Below are positions 54,360 through 64,000 of a stretch of DNA of 64,000 nt, one piece after another. Origin of the DNA: Micrasema longulum (lineage: Eukaryota; Arthropoda; Insecta; Trichoptera; Brachycentridae); the NCBI GenBank assembly GCA_022494885.1, contig JAGVSM010000201.1, positions 21,933-85,932 of the forward strand, read 5' to 3'. The notes beneath the pieces are model-generated. The model was not told the DNA's origin and searched no databases. It saw nothing but the letters and a program-made list of their open reading frames with translations. The position numbers and the translations under genes are program-made. Within the stretch, counting starts at the first letter, position 1; every line of letters begins with the position of its first letter.

Positions 54360-54640
54360 ATTAACAAATATTTATTGATTAGACACACTTTTAACACACC
54401 TGCTAATTTTTTAACACAATTTATTTTCTTAATTTTATTAGAAAGCATATTATATATTTTTACTGCCATGCATACGGGCCCTCTTTGTATAAATAATTGT
54501 ATACGCTAAGTACACAACGAAAATCTATATTTCTTTCATTATTCCATCTGTTTGAGAAAAATAGTTAAAACCCTTTAAAGTTCTGTTTTTATACATGTCA
54601 GCCAGTAGGTGGAATCCATTATTTGTCTTTAAAGATTTGG
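54360..54640 (-). mobile_element. LINE C-terminal remnant
   Basis: The minus strand reads QRGPVCMAVKIYNMLSNKIK, similar to MAVKTYNKLPKKIK at 34.3 kb. The upstream 54541-54640 stretch (CPKSLKTNNGFHLL in frame) may or may not belong to the same element. Confidence 0.5.
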
Positions 54641-55379
54641 GACACCAAAATATTTTCCCATAATAAAATAAAGTAATGGAACAGACTTGGACATAATACA
54701 GTAAGATTTATAAAACGACGGCACAGTACAAATCCAAAGTTCATAAAGTTACGTACTCATTCTTATAAAATTCATCAGGTCTGATGATGGACGCTGAAAT
54801 ACGATATGAAATATTTTAAAAGAATGCGAACGACACACGGGAATAACGGCCGTAAAAATCTAAGAAAATGTTTTTTTTTTTTTTTATCATTAAAGAAAAA
54901 AATGTTACTTTATATTATTATGTTTTCAATATATGCGTTATATTTAAGTTTCGAAATACAATTTAATAATATTGTTTCGTCTAGAAAACCTCAAAGCGTA
55001 TAGTAAATGTTCGTGCATGTAAACATGATTCCGCGTTATTATTTGCCTTTGTAAACCATTATTTAGTATCAGCTTCCCAGGAACACATAACGTTTCTTGG
55101 ATGGCCAAAACAGTTCACTGAATCTAAGAACATCATGATGCTACGTAATATGGAAATGTACAATCACCTACGAAAATACGGAAACATAATATTATTTCAT
55201 TTTTACTTTTCAAATTAAGATATTTCGCATTTCTTACACTCACCATGCCAAAGGACTTAATAACAGTTACTTGGAAATCAAGGCAAATGAATTACCGAAC
55301 TTGAGAAAAATAATATTTGCATTATATTCTTCTAACCTGGAAACTAGCTTGTCACTCCGTTGCATTAAACAAGCGTCTT
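54641..55379. other. No recognisable feature
   Basis: No motif; a T-run at 54869-54887. Confidence 0.4.
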
Positions 55380-56245
55380 AGGGACATCTTCAAGACTCAA
55401 AGATATCCAAATATTTGTAGACAAAAGACTTGATTTTACCCCCTAGAGAGTTTTTAGCACTTCCTTTATTTACCTAGTTGGTGAAATCCAATATTTTGTC
55501 AACAAAAATTTGGATACACTCAAAATGAACGTAGTTTTGCTGAAATCAGCCAGCTATAGAAAAGTGAAACTGAGATAATAGCACCTTTGTGAAAAGACTG
55601 AATGAACAAATCTCCACAACAGTTGAAATGTTTTTGACTTTAACAAATGATAAATAAGGAATGCATTAGTTTTTATTTACACTACGCACAAGAATTGAAT
55701 TATGTATTTGACCAGTTTTTATGATTTTTAAAATTTGTTAAGATTTTCTAGTGCTTTGGGCATTTTCTGGAAATTGAAAAATGCCGTTTCTGTGATGGAC
55801 ACCATTTTCAGAAGGTGATTAAAACAATGTTTTGTATCAAAACGGTCTGGCTGTTTTTAGCAGGACATAGAATTGACCTTATTGCACCCGATAACATCAA
55901 TATATATTTTTTTTTAAATTGTGATCTGGCTGCTTTCTGCATAACTACGTTCAAATATTGTATGTTAACCAACTGGTCCAAAAAGTATAGAAATCAAAAA
56001 AATTATTTCTGGCGTTGCATATTATGTGATATAAGTCAGTGAGATAAAAATCTCTTTGACACAATAAAAGTCAACAGGTGGAAGGATGTAAGAAATGTAG
56101 ATGCTCAATAAAGGTAGAATGGTTAATGTTACACAGTGTGTAAAGTAGCCACATGAACCAGCCAAAAACAGGTCATAAGTCCTATAAATGCCTAGACTTC
56201 TACTTTTGCGTCTCTAAAATATTATCTATCTGTGTTGTAACTAAT
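55380..56245. repeat. R-family repeats interrupted by the MITE
   Basis: 55380-55450 reads forward (ATATCCAAATATTTGTAGAC, GACTTGATTTTACC). From about 55480 a reverse unit begins (GGTGAAATCCAATATTTTGT, TTTGGATACACTCAAAAT), is cut by the MITE at 55527-55952, and resumes at 55953 with ATTGTATGTTAACCAACTGG, then GTGTGTAAAGTAGCCACATG, to ATCTATCTGTGTTGTAACTA. The gypsy LTR starts 14 bp after the end. Confidence 0.75.
55527..55952. mobile_element. 430-bp-family MITE, copy 2 (nested)
   Basis: 426 bp, starting GAACGTAGTTTTGCTGAAAT and ending TCTGCATAACTACGTTC, with AAAT on both sides (55523-55526, 55953-55956). The interior matches copy 1 at 42587-43016, for example TGAAACTGAGATAATAGCAC and GCAGGACATAGAATTGACCT. 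It sits inside an R-family unit whose two halves are otherwise continuous. Confidence 0.9.
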
Positions 56246-56258
56246 TTATAAAAAAACA

Positions 56259-57683
56259 TGTCATACTCTTTTTTTATATTAAATCTTACCTTGCGGCTAA
56301 TAGTCTCAGGTAGAACTTGTTCTTTTTGATCTCAAGGTTCCTTGAAGGATAACATGGGTCCTTAGTTACTTTCCATTAGGTATTATTGCAAAATTCTAAT
56401 AAAATACTGAATTTCTTGCTTGGTTGTGAACAACGGTGGGAAAAGACAGAATAAAGTGGTTCATTTCAAGTTTATTTATTACAAATCAGTAAAATATAGT
56501 TTTACAGACAACGGACATATATGTTTCTCAAGATGTTCAACAATTATTTATGAGGAACTTAATTATAGTAAACAGGATTAATAATAATTGGAGCAGAGAT
56601 CTCTCCTAGTAAGAATTAAAATTGAAAATAGCCCATTATTAAAAGGATTCGAAATTAACCTACAATGTGATTACTTCTAAGTGTCCTAGAACCGAAAATA
56701 ATTTGGGCAGCGGTTCCCCGTAATGAGGATAAAGATTTGAATAATCCTGCGTATCCATTAGTTCACTGTAGTATTACATTAGGAGTCACTAATTTTCGAA
56801 GTATATTTCCACCAACCTTTATGAAGAGATGCACGCGAGGTACCCACATAATCCTCTGAGAGATTCGAACCATTCTATATTATTTTACTTGAGAAGGAAG
56901 TACTAGGAACACCAGCAATTACGAAGGATCCTAGAAATGGCGTCCTGTGTCGATTTGCCATTGAGGAGAAAAACTGCTGAGTCACGCCTCTGCAGGATAA
57001 ATCAAAGAAAATGTCGACAACTCAGGTTCAAGGGCGAGATTCCGGGGTAACCTGACTCTCCATACTACAAAAAAATGTATTTCTTTACAAACGGCTCGAG
57101 AAAGTAAGTTAAAAAAAAACAACAGTTCCGTGCTGTATACTGTACTTACTAAATGGAGATTTGTTAGTTGTTACGTGGTGTATAAGGCTAAACAGCCGTC
57201 ATAATGGATTCTAGCTTAAAATGATCATACGTATCCGATCTGTGGACAATAATGAAAAATTACAAATTTGTATAAGCGAAACAAGTTGATTTATATATTC
57301 GAAAGTTGTTGAAGACTTACCGGAAGCTGGTTTAATTAGAATACAAGTTTTTTTTTGGGCACAGCTCAACATGGTGCATAGGGAATTATACCAAAACTCC
57401 CATAGTTATTTGCGAGGGAAAACTGGCCTAGCGCGGCGTGGACACTGCTCGCGAACCAGATTGCAACTGGCTGGCTCGCCAGCGGCGAGTGCTACGGCCC
57501 TGTATTCAAAAAAACTAGTGTGGTGGGAGGTATCACGTGACCGCCGCGGAATGGCTGTTGACCGCTGTCGGGTAAAGCGTTTATTTACGCGATTGATTTG
57601 TTTTCTATATTCAATTTTACTTTTAAACTATAACGGTTCTGATTATCTTATAGGTATAATTATTTTTGTCGCGGGACGCGACA
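56259..57683 (-). repeat. 3' LTR of the gypsy element
   Basis: 1,425 bp, reverse complement of the solo LTR at 4841-6265 and of identical length. Minus-strand start TGTCGCG, end ATGACA. The purine-rich AAGTGGAG immediately upstream (57684-57691) is a plausible polypurine tract. The frame 57371-57847 on the + strand is antisense to the LTR and crosses out of it, so it is not a gene. Confidence 0.9.
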
Positions 57684-59828
57684 CTCCACTTATGGTACGA
57701 GGAAAAAAAAATTTAAAAAAAAAATTTTTTGTAGCGATTTGGTTAAGGTTCGAATCGTGTTTGGAATATGTAGTACTCTCGTGCGCACCTGTACATGTAG
57801 GGAAAGAAGGCAAAGGTTGTCAACACCGGTATACACAAGTTATATAACTACTTATTTTCTAAACATTCTTATCCTAGTTGTACCTATCTATTGTTTAAAC
57901 ATGAAAAGGCAAAAACACCAACGGAAGAAGAATTTGCAATTTGCGTACACAGAGCATGTATACTATTTTTCAAACAAGTTGACACTTAACGTATTTATAT
58001 ACAATATTTACAGGACCGCCTAAAAAGTACATTTAATACGGCTTGTCTAGTCCAGTTGAATTCGGCTAACTTCCAACAATCACTAGGGCCTATTGACTAC
58101 TACACTGTGGTGAAATCAAGATTATGAAGACAAGGTTAGAGGTATAAGACCTGACCACTCTCCGTACATTTGGGATAAAAAAATTTTCCTGTAACAACTC
58201 AAGAACGTTAATGAGACTGAGACATTGGAATAACACAAAAATTACAAAACGAGAATCGCCTTATCCTTCCTCCAACCTTTCGACAGGGGTTTTTTTTTTT
58301 CTTTTCTCTACTAAGATGTACACAATGGTAAAAAGGAGAAGATCATATTTTTGCGCTTAGTTCACCTCTCAGTAGAACACAGCACATTTCAAGTAGCTTA
58401 AAAAAGGACGTAACTGGCGTTACTTGGCTCATTTCGCATGAGGCCGTCTATAATTTCTTTTAAAGTGCCGGTCGTGCGATGCACCTTACACCAAGAAATC
58501 CTGAGTTTCAAACTCACAACAGGGTCGTCACCACTATCCTACTATGGTCTCCAAGACCATAGTATAGTAATATATTGACAATTATAGGGTTACAAGAGGA
58601 ATTATGGATTCTATATTTATCAGCTCTAAAGAGGAGGGCTGATAACGTGAATCAAGCATTATTAACACAAGTGAGGTAGGTATTTCCATTAGGTATTTTT
58701 CTTTTAATCCATTGGTCCGTGGGAAGGTGTCAGGATGTACTTGGCACGGAACATTATTTCATTCAAAGTGAGGGGGTGACAGGGGGACAACATACACACA
58801 CTTAATATTCGTCATCAAGCACTGGCCGATCTCGCATACAGGGGTAAGGGGAATATACATTTTCATTCGTACTTTGGGATACATTACTAACATTCCCGTG
58901 ACAGTTCATCGGTACTGGACAGTAGTAAATGGAAGATGGATGACCAGGTGGCAAATACCGTAACCTAGACAATAAGGACATTGAGAATGGGTGGTCAGTT
59001 TACCAGTCCCAGCTTCTTGGTTTCTCTGGCGTTTCAGAGGACACCGTTCGACAAATTTTTATAAACCTAGTCCCGGTTTCCTGGCATCTCTGGCGTTTCA
59101 GAGGACACCGTTCGACAAATTTTTATAAACCTAGTCCCGGTTTCCTGGCATCTCTGGCGTTTCAGAGGACACCGTTCGACAAATTTTTATAAACCTAGTC
59201 CCGGTTTCCTGGCATCTCTGGCGTCCCAGAAAACACCCCTTGACAAATTTTTACAAACCTAGTCCCGGTTTCAGCGTACGTGACAGTTCACGCACACCTG
59301 ATAGCTTCAAGGTGTTATCAAAGCATAGTTTCAAAAATCGGTTTCTTCCCTGTTGTGGTCGGTCTCGGTATCTATACGCGCGACAAAAGTTTGAAGTGGG
59401 TATGAGCTTATGGACACGACGATGGTAATTACAAGTTGGTATAGCAAAAATCAGGGGAAAAACGAATAAACCTCACTCTTTGGTTACGTAAGATTCGTAC
59501 TTACAGGTCAAAGAGTTCACACCTGTCAAGGGCTCTTAGGGTAACTTTCTAACAGCTGTATTCTAGGCCACCTTGACATGGCTACAATTATTGAGTACAC
59601 TAAGTGTTCTCACGTCTCTAGTTAGTCAGATTTACGTTGGCAAGTGTGTTGGCCCAAAGAATAGCGAATGGAAGGGAAAATGACTAACAAGGAGGACTCA
59701 TCGCCTCTTTATTAAGGAAGGTTCTTACTTCCTGGCTGAAAGAGATTCGAACGCCAGCCACGAACTTGAGTTTCTCAAAACACCAAGTTTTATTCGGGAC
59801 CGTCGTGGCACGGCAAATCTTATTAAGA
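57684..59828 (-). other. gypsy 3' noncoding region
   Basis: About 2.1 kb between the end of pol and the 3' LTR with no env-like or other coherent frame. It holds the polypurine tract at its end, an A/T run (57698-57730), an 11-bp hairpin with a 3-nt loop (58540-58550 with 58554-58564) and a 64-bp tandem repeat. This is unusually long for a gypsy 3' UTR without env. Confidence 0.6.
59007..59272. repeat. 64-bp tandem repeat, 4.2 copies
   Basis: Units at 59007-59070, 59071-59134, 59135-59198 and 59199-59262, plus ten bases. Each starts TCCC and contains GGCATCTCTGGCGTTTCAGA, then GGACACCGTTCGACAAATTT. Units 2 and 3 are identical; units 1 and 4 diverge. Inside the gypsy 3' noncoding region. Confidence 0.95.
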
Positions 59829-62800
59829 TTATGGCATAGCATCATGTTTCACTAGGTCCTTTATGTGATATTTTCCCAAGTTTTTTCCTGTCATATCCTC
59901 TAGCTCGTAAATTACATTAGACAGTCGGCGGATAATTTTGCATTTGATGAAGCGCGGACATAATTTAGCTGATACATATTTTGCACCGTCCGAAAGGACA
60001 AAACTTCTTTTCCACACCACTTGGCCCACCGCATAAGAGCAGGTTTTTCAGCGCAAGTTGTACCGCTTCGAATTTTGTTGAAAGGCCTTTAGAAGTGCGG
60101 TCGAGACATTGTCATAAATTTGTTCCATGTTTTTCAAAGATTGTACATAGCAGGACTCCGGATCGTCTGGTTCAAGACTGTTCTCTGGTGAGTGTGGGTT
60201 TTGGTGGAACGAGGCGTGAGGCTTGCTTTCAAAACCGTGCATCAGAAAGAAGGGGGTGTGACCGGTTACCGAGCTTACTACGTTGTTGAGTGCGGAGCAG
60301 ATTTCAGGAAGTTTCTCGCACCAAGATCGCTGATTGTCCTCTACCAAGATTGCTAGGGCGGTTATGATGGTGCTGTTGTATCTTTCGCTCACATTATTCT
60401 GGGGGTGGTACCTGGCATTGTAAAAGATGTCCCTGATGCCAAAAGATTCTGCAAACAACTTGAATTCCTTGGATATGAACTGTCTGCCGTTGTCAGTTAC
60501 GATGCACCGAGGTATGGAGTACGGTAGGAATATGTGTTTAGTGAGGAGTTGAATTATTGTTTTTGAGTTGGCATTTCGCAACGGAAAGGCCCATACAAAC
60601 TTCGTAAAGTTGTCTACCACGGTGAGGATATGCATATTTCTTTTAAGGGACAGTGGTAGGGGTCCTACCAGATCCATGGATATGGACTCTAGGGGTCTTG
60701 ACAGTTTCTTCGGAACGGACATTAGTCCTAATGGAGCCTGGTTGTTGTGCTTGTAGGCCTTACAAATATCACAGGAGGAAACGTACTCCTCGATAGACCG
60801 TCTCATGTTTTTCCAGTAAAAGGTCCGCGAGAGCGTCGTATAGGTTTTCTGTACTCCGGGATGACAGGTGTTGTTATGAAATTCGGATATGAGTTTCCTT
60901 GACTCTTCCACGGGAACTACTACCTTCCATACATGTTTGCCGAGGTTATTTTTGCAGTATCGATGCAAGTGGTCCTTGCTTATCATGTAGTTAGGGGTGG
61001 AATTCGGGGCATCGCAACAGGTAGTTAACAAGCGATTGTATTCCGGATCAGTGGGATTTTGGAACGACAGCGGAAACGAGAAGGCGCTTACTTCAATACG
61101 GCTCAGGGCGTCTGCTAAGTTATTTTCACACCCTTTTTTGTAGACAAAATTAAAATCGTACTGAGACAATCGGCACGCCCACCTTGCTAGCCTACCGCTT
61201 GGTGAAGATAAGTTGTTTAAGTATTTTAGACAGCCGTGGTCGCTTTGTATGGTGAATTTGGTTCCTTCTATGTAACTGCGGAAATGGTGTACCGAGTCAA
61301 TAATGGCGAGTAATTCTTTCTCTGTAGTGCTGTAACTCCTTTCTGGTTGCGTAAGTATACGGGAGAAATAGGCTATCACGTGCTCTTTTCCATCTGGAAG
61401 TTTTTACGAAAGGAAACTACCTACACTCAAGTTACTCGCGTCGCACGTCAGGACGTAGGGTACAGTGTAATCGGGCGGTTTTAGTATCGGGGCCGTGGTC
61501 ATAGCGGTCTTAAGTTGTAGGAATGCTTCCTCCGCTTGCTCATTCCAAACAAAAGGGGAATGTTTTAGTTTTACACTAGTTAAACGACAGAGGGGAGCCG
61601 AAATAGAAGCGAAGTCACGAATAAACCTGCGGAAATAGCTACAGCTTGCCACAAACGAACGAACCTGTTTAATGGTGGATGGTCGGGGAAAGTTGGACAT
61701 TACTTACACCTTGTCAGGATCGGTCCTAATGCCATCCTGGTCGATCACGTGTCCAAGGTACTTCAGGGTTCCCTTGCAAAATTCGGACTTTTCAAGTTTG
61801 ATGGTGAGATGCGCATCCTTGAGGCGCGAAGCTACAATCCTCAGGGTTCTCATGTGTTCTTCAAACGAAGGTGAGCATATTAGGATGTCGTCAAGGTAAC
61901 AGAAAACGTGCTCTCCCAGGTCCGAGAAGAGGCTGTCCATGAGTCGCTGCATCTGGCTAGGTATGTTTCTTAGCCCAAATGGGGTTACCTTGAAACAGTA
62001 TTGTCCCCGTCCTTCTATGAAGAAGGCAGTTTTTAGTTTGGACTCCTCTGACAACTTCATTTGCCAGAAACCCATGCTTAGGTCCAAGGCACTGAGGAAG
62101 CGAGTATCACGAAGGTTGCTCAATATGTGATTGATGTTTGGGAGACAATAGCAGTCGGCTTGAGTGATAGAGTTGAGCTTGCGAGGGTCCAGTACAAAAC
62201 GTCCGGTGCCATCCTTCTTTGGGACCATGAAGACATTATTCAGCCATGGGCTGCGACAAGGTTCTACAACGTCGAGTGAAATCATGCGATCCAATTCCTC
62301 GATGAGTTGTTGACGCCGTACGTGTGATTGTGGAAAGGTGCGTTGTTTAACCGGCGGGTTGTCTCCCGTGTCTATGACGTGTGAGACCAAGGGCGTACGT
62401 CCCAATCCCCTTTTTTTGTACGAGATTTGACTAAACAGGTCTTTTACTTGAGACAGTTCAGAAAGCTGATGTAGATCCAGGGTGTCCGCCGATATCAAAC
62501 ATGATGACTGTACATTTACTGATTCTACTTGATGGGATTGGTTGGTGCGAGTGCTACGGGGAAATAAAGCAGGGGTGAGTCCGGACCGTTTTAAGAAGGG
62601 CGCGCCGAAAATAAAGCCGTCTTCTAGTGATGGTATTATGGTGAGGTGGACCGTACACTCATGGTTATTGTAGGTGATAGGCAAAAACAGGGTTCCAATA
62701 CTGGGGTGAGGACTCTTATCGACTGTTTGGATAATTGAAGTGTCTGGGGCAATCAAGTGTCCTAATTTTACGAACGTTTTGTACAAGGTTTCCCCTATTA

Positions 62801-63152
62801 TGTTGACGCAGGACCCCGAATCTAGGAGGGCGCGTAATGGAATTCCATGGGACTTAAAACTCAGGAAAGGGCGTCCGTCATATTTATTTGAGATTGTTAA
62901 CGCGTTTAGGTGAAACGTATCCTTGAATAGTTTTACGCAGTTCAGCCAGACTTCCCACTCCTTGGAACGCGGAACCAGAGAAATAGGTATCTTGTTCTGG
63001 CTGGCTAGACGTTTTTTGGATTGGAGGGAAACAATGGGGGTGGCCTCGTGATGTCCGGGACTCTCATTGACGGTGGTTTGTTTGGATTGTGATTCCGTGG
63101 AGACCTTCGCAAGGGCATGTCTGAGCGAGGTGGCGCGCGTCCCTTGTTGCAA
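59829..63152 (-). pseudogene. pol: gypsy pol (PR-RT-RH-IN) with three in-frame stops
   Basis: One continuous minus-strand frame with no frameshift. Aspartic protease: LLDSGS (catalytic D at about 62820). RT: FLSALDLSMGFWQMKL, FGLRN, and YLDD at 61887-61898. RNase H: TCDAS, TTEKELLA, QSDHGCL, NLADALSR. Integrase: zinc finger H..H..CDIC, then the DDE triad at codons 60672-60674, 60492-60494 and 60384-60386 (59 and 35 residues apart). A C-terminal GQVVWKRSF domain ends at 59829. Stops: TAA 61704-61706 (end of RT), TAA 61404-61406 (start of RNase H) and TGA 60048-60050 (integrase tail). All key catalytic residues seen are intact. Expected to be made as Gag-Pol by -1 frameshifting at 63017-63011. 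Confidence 0.9.
62943..63017 (-). promoter_or_regulatory. Programmed -1 frameshift signal (gag-pol)
   Basis: The heptamer A AAA AAC (63017-63011) sits in the gag phase CCA-AAA-AAC, followed by GTC and the TAG stop. Slipping back one base gives the pol frame (S-K-K-R-L-A). Seven nucleotides after the heptamer, CAGCCAGA (63003-62996) is the exact complement of TCTGGCTG (62950-62943), allowing an 8-bp stem over a 45-nt loop. The heptamer and phase are seen directly; the stem's role is inferred. Confidence 0.75.
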
Positions 63153-63949
63153 TCTCGCTTAAAGTGGCCGGTATCTCCGCAGCGAAAGCATTTACTTGGA
63201 CTCCTCTTAGTCTGGTAGACCGACGCGGTTCTTTTATTTGAATTAACCGGGTAATCGTATCGGCCTTGTACAACTTCTGGTGGGATGGTTAACTGTTCAT
63301 AATTCTGGCAAACCTTTTCGAGTTCAATTAACGAAGGGATGGTGCTGGACACCAATACTGCGGCAAAACGAGGATGTAGTCCTTTCGTGATGACCTGCAA
63401 CAGTTCCGAGTCAGATAGGCGATCCTCATCCATACCGTGATTTAGGGTGATTATGCGCGCCATATAATCTGCCGAGAGTTCCGTTGCGAGTTGTCTTGAT
63501 GTCCAGATGGACAGTTTGCGCTTTATTTTATAGTTCTGGTCCTCGAAGCGAGAAAGGAACTTTGCTTTTAAGCTTTCCCAAGATGTGACCTCCTTGCAGT
63601 GTGCCCGAAAGAAAATTAGTGCGCGGTCCCTTAAGAATTCCGGTAATGCACGGACGAGACATTCTTGTTCAAATCCGCGTGATGTCGATATTTCTTCAAT
63701 TCTTAGGAAGAATTCTCTTAGATCCTCCTTTCCGGAGAACGGCAATACTGGCCAGTTGGAAAAGTTGACTGGACGTACAGAGGGTCGTGGTGCTGCGGGT
63801 GGTAGGGTGATGCTTGAGCTGGTCAACGGTGTTTGGGTGGTGGTCGCAGGTAGTGAGGCAGTTGCTGTGTCCGTTTCCTCACTACTTTGGAGGAGGGATG
63901 TTTCCAAAGCAAGGTTGCCTGACGCGTGTGATCTGGTTATTGTAGCCAC
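63005..63949 (-). CDS. gag: gypsy Gag
   Basis: 314 codons, uninterrupted. N-terminus Ser/Thr/Pro-rich (residues 1-60), then a capsid-like helical region (WPVLPFSGKEDLREFFLRIE, about 68-230, with LRxFFLR- and RALPEFLRDRAL-type motifs). Near residue 254 lies one CCHC zinc knuckle, CFRCGDTGHFKRDC, followed by a basic, Pro-rich tail. The knuckle binds element RNA in related Gags. It overlaps pol by 148 nt. The ATG at 63949 is the first in frame within the window, but an upstream start cannot be excluded. Its intact state beside a broken pol is notable. Confidence 0.85.
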   Translation of the reverse strand: MATITRSHASGNLALETSLLQSSEETDTATASLPATTTQTPLTSSSITLPPAAPRPSVRPVNFSNWPVLPFSGKEDLREFFLRIEEISTSRGFEQECLVRALPEFLRDRALIFFRAHCKEVTSWESLKAKFLSRFEDQNYKIKRKLSIWTSRQLATELSADYMARIITLNHGMDEDRLSDSELLQVITKGLHPRFAAVLVSSTIPSLIELEKVCQNYEQLTIPPEVVQGRYDYPVNSNKRTASVYQTKRSPSKCFRCGDTGHFKRDCNKGRAPPRSDMPLRRSPRNHNPNKPPSMRVPDITRPPPLFPSNPKNV

Positions 63950-64000
63950 ATGTGTGCTTGGGTTGGTAATTTCTGAATTAATTTCTGTTGCCTGCGCGCG

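Larger units (their letters stand above)
56259..64000 (-). mobile_element. Ty3/gypsy LTR retrotransposon, cut by window end
   Basis: Read right to left: gag (63949), pol (to 59829), ~2.1 kb of 3' noncoding DNA, then the 3' LTR (57683-56259). The 5' LTR, primer-binding site and left target duplication lie beyond 64000. Domain order protease, RT, RNase H, integrase places it in Ty3/gypsy (Metaviridae). No env-like frame is visible in the 3' region. Adjacent sequence on the LTR side, read on the minus strand, is TGTT, the same tetramer that flanks the solo LTR. Pol has three stops, so it is non-autonomous as it stands. Confidence 0.9.

Noticed and set aside
54770..54820. Another hammerhead core (CTGATGATGGACGC...GAAA near 54781)
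   Set aside because: CTGATGA and GAAA are present, but no stem II forms between them and no flanking stem was found.
59007..59272. CRISPR-like array
   Set aside because: Units are contiguous 64-bp tandem repeats without unique spacers, in a eukaryotic retroelement.
57684..59828. env gene of an errantivirus-like element
   Set aside because: No frame on the coding strand has a signal peptide, transmembrane segment or useful length.
59981..62130. Plus-strand ORFs at 59981-60289, 60568-60756, 61672-61899 and 61939-62130
   Set aside because: Antisense shadows of gypsy pol.

Overview
The window looks like a gene-poor, AT-rich stretch of an arthropod (most likely insect) nuclear genome. The evidence is indirect: decayed non-LTR retrotransposons, tRNA-derived SINEs, short fold-back elements, a Ty3/gypsy element, and no bacterial-style gene order. 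The species cannot be named from the sequence. No host protein-coding gene, functional tRNA or rRNA could be recognised. Almost everything that can be explained is mobile or repetitive DNA.

Layout. 0-7 kb: weak LINE remnants, a tRNA-SINE, and a 1,425-bp solo LTR (4841-6265, + strand) flanked by TGTT. 7-12.5 kb: SINEs and a degenerate ~46-bp tandem array. 12.5-14.4 kb: a 5'-truncated LINE (- strand) with a 45-bp tandem repeat in its 3' UTR. 15-29 kb: SINEs (one nested in another), a second large LINE fragment (26.4-27.9 kb, + strand), and several copies of a 382-bp satellite-like repeat, here called the R family. 29-40 kb: LINE tails, a 328-bp fold-back element carrying a hammerhead-ribozyme-like core, a (GCACAC)n microsatellite, and a third LINE fragment (38.2-39.4 kb). 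40-56 kb: two copies of a 430-bp MITE with 27-bp terminal inverted repeats, more R-family units, two further hammerhead-like elements with 10-14 bp target duplications, perfect hairpins, and decayed LINE tails. 56.26-64 kb: the 3' LTR, 3' noncoding region, pol and gag of a Ty3/gypsy element read on the - strand. Its 5' LTR lies beyond the window.

How the pieces relate. The gypsy 3' LTR and the solo LTR at 4.8 kb are the same family, the same length and in opposite orientation, about 50 kb apart. Gag and pol overlap in the -1 frame. A canonical A AAA AAC slippery site lies one codon before the gag stop, with a possible downstream stem, so Gag-Pol would be made by -1 frameshifting. Pol carries three in-frame stops, so this copy cannot encode a full polyprotein. 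Nested insertions give a relative order: R-family units came before the 430-bp MITE that interrupts one of them, and one SINE sits inside another.

The most interesting signal is a recurrent CTGAnGA / hairpin / GAAA core with a palindromic ACCGGT stem and a short flanking stem, seen at six loci in short fold-back elements. This is the layout of a minimal hammerhead ribozyme. Only the locus at 34864-34910 (- strand) has an intact core.
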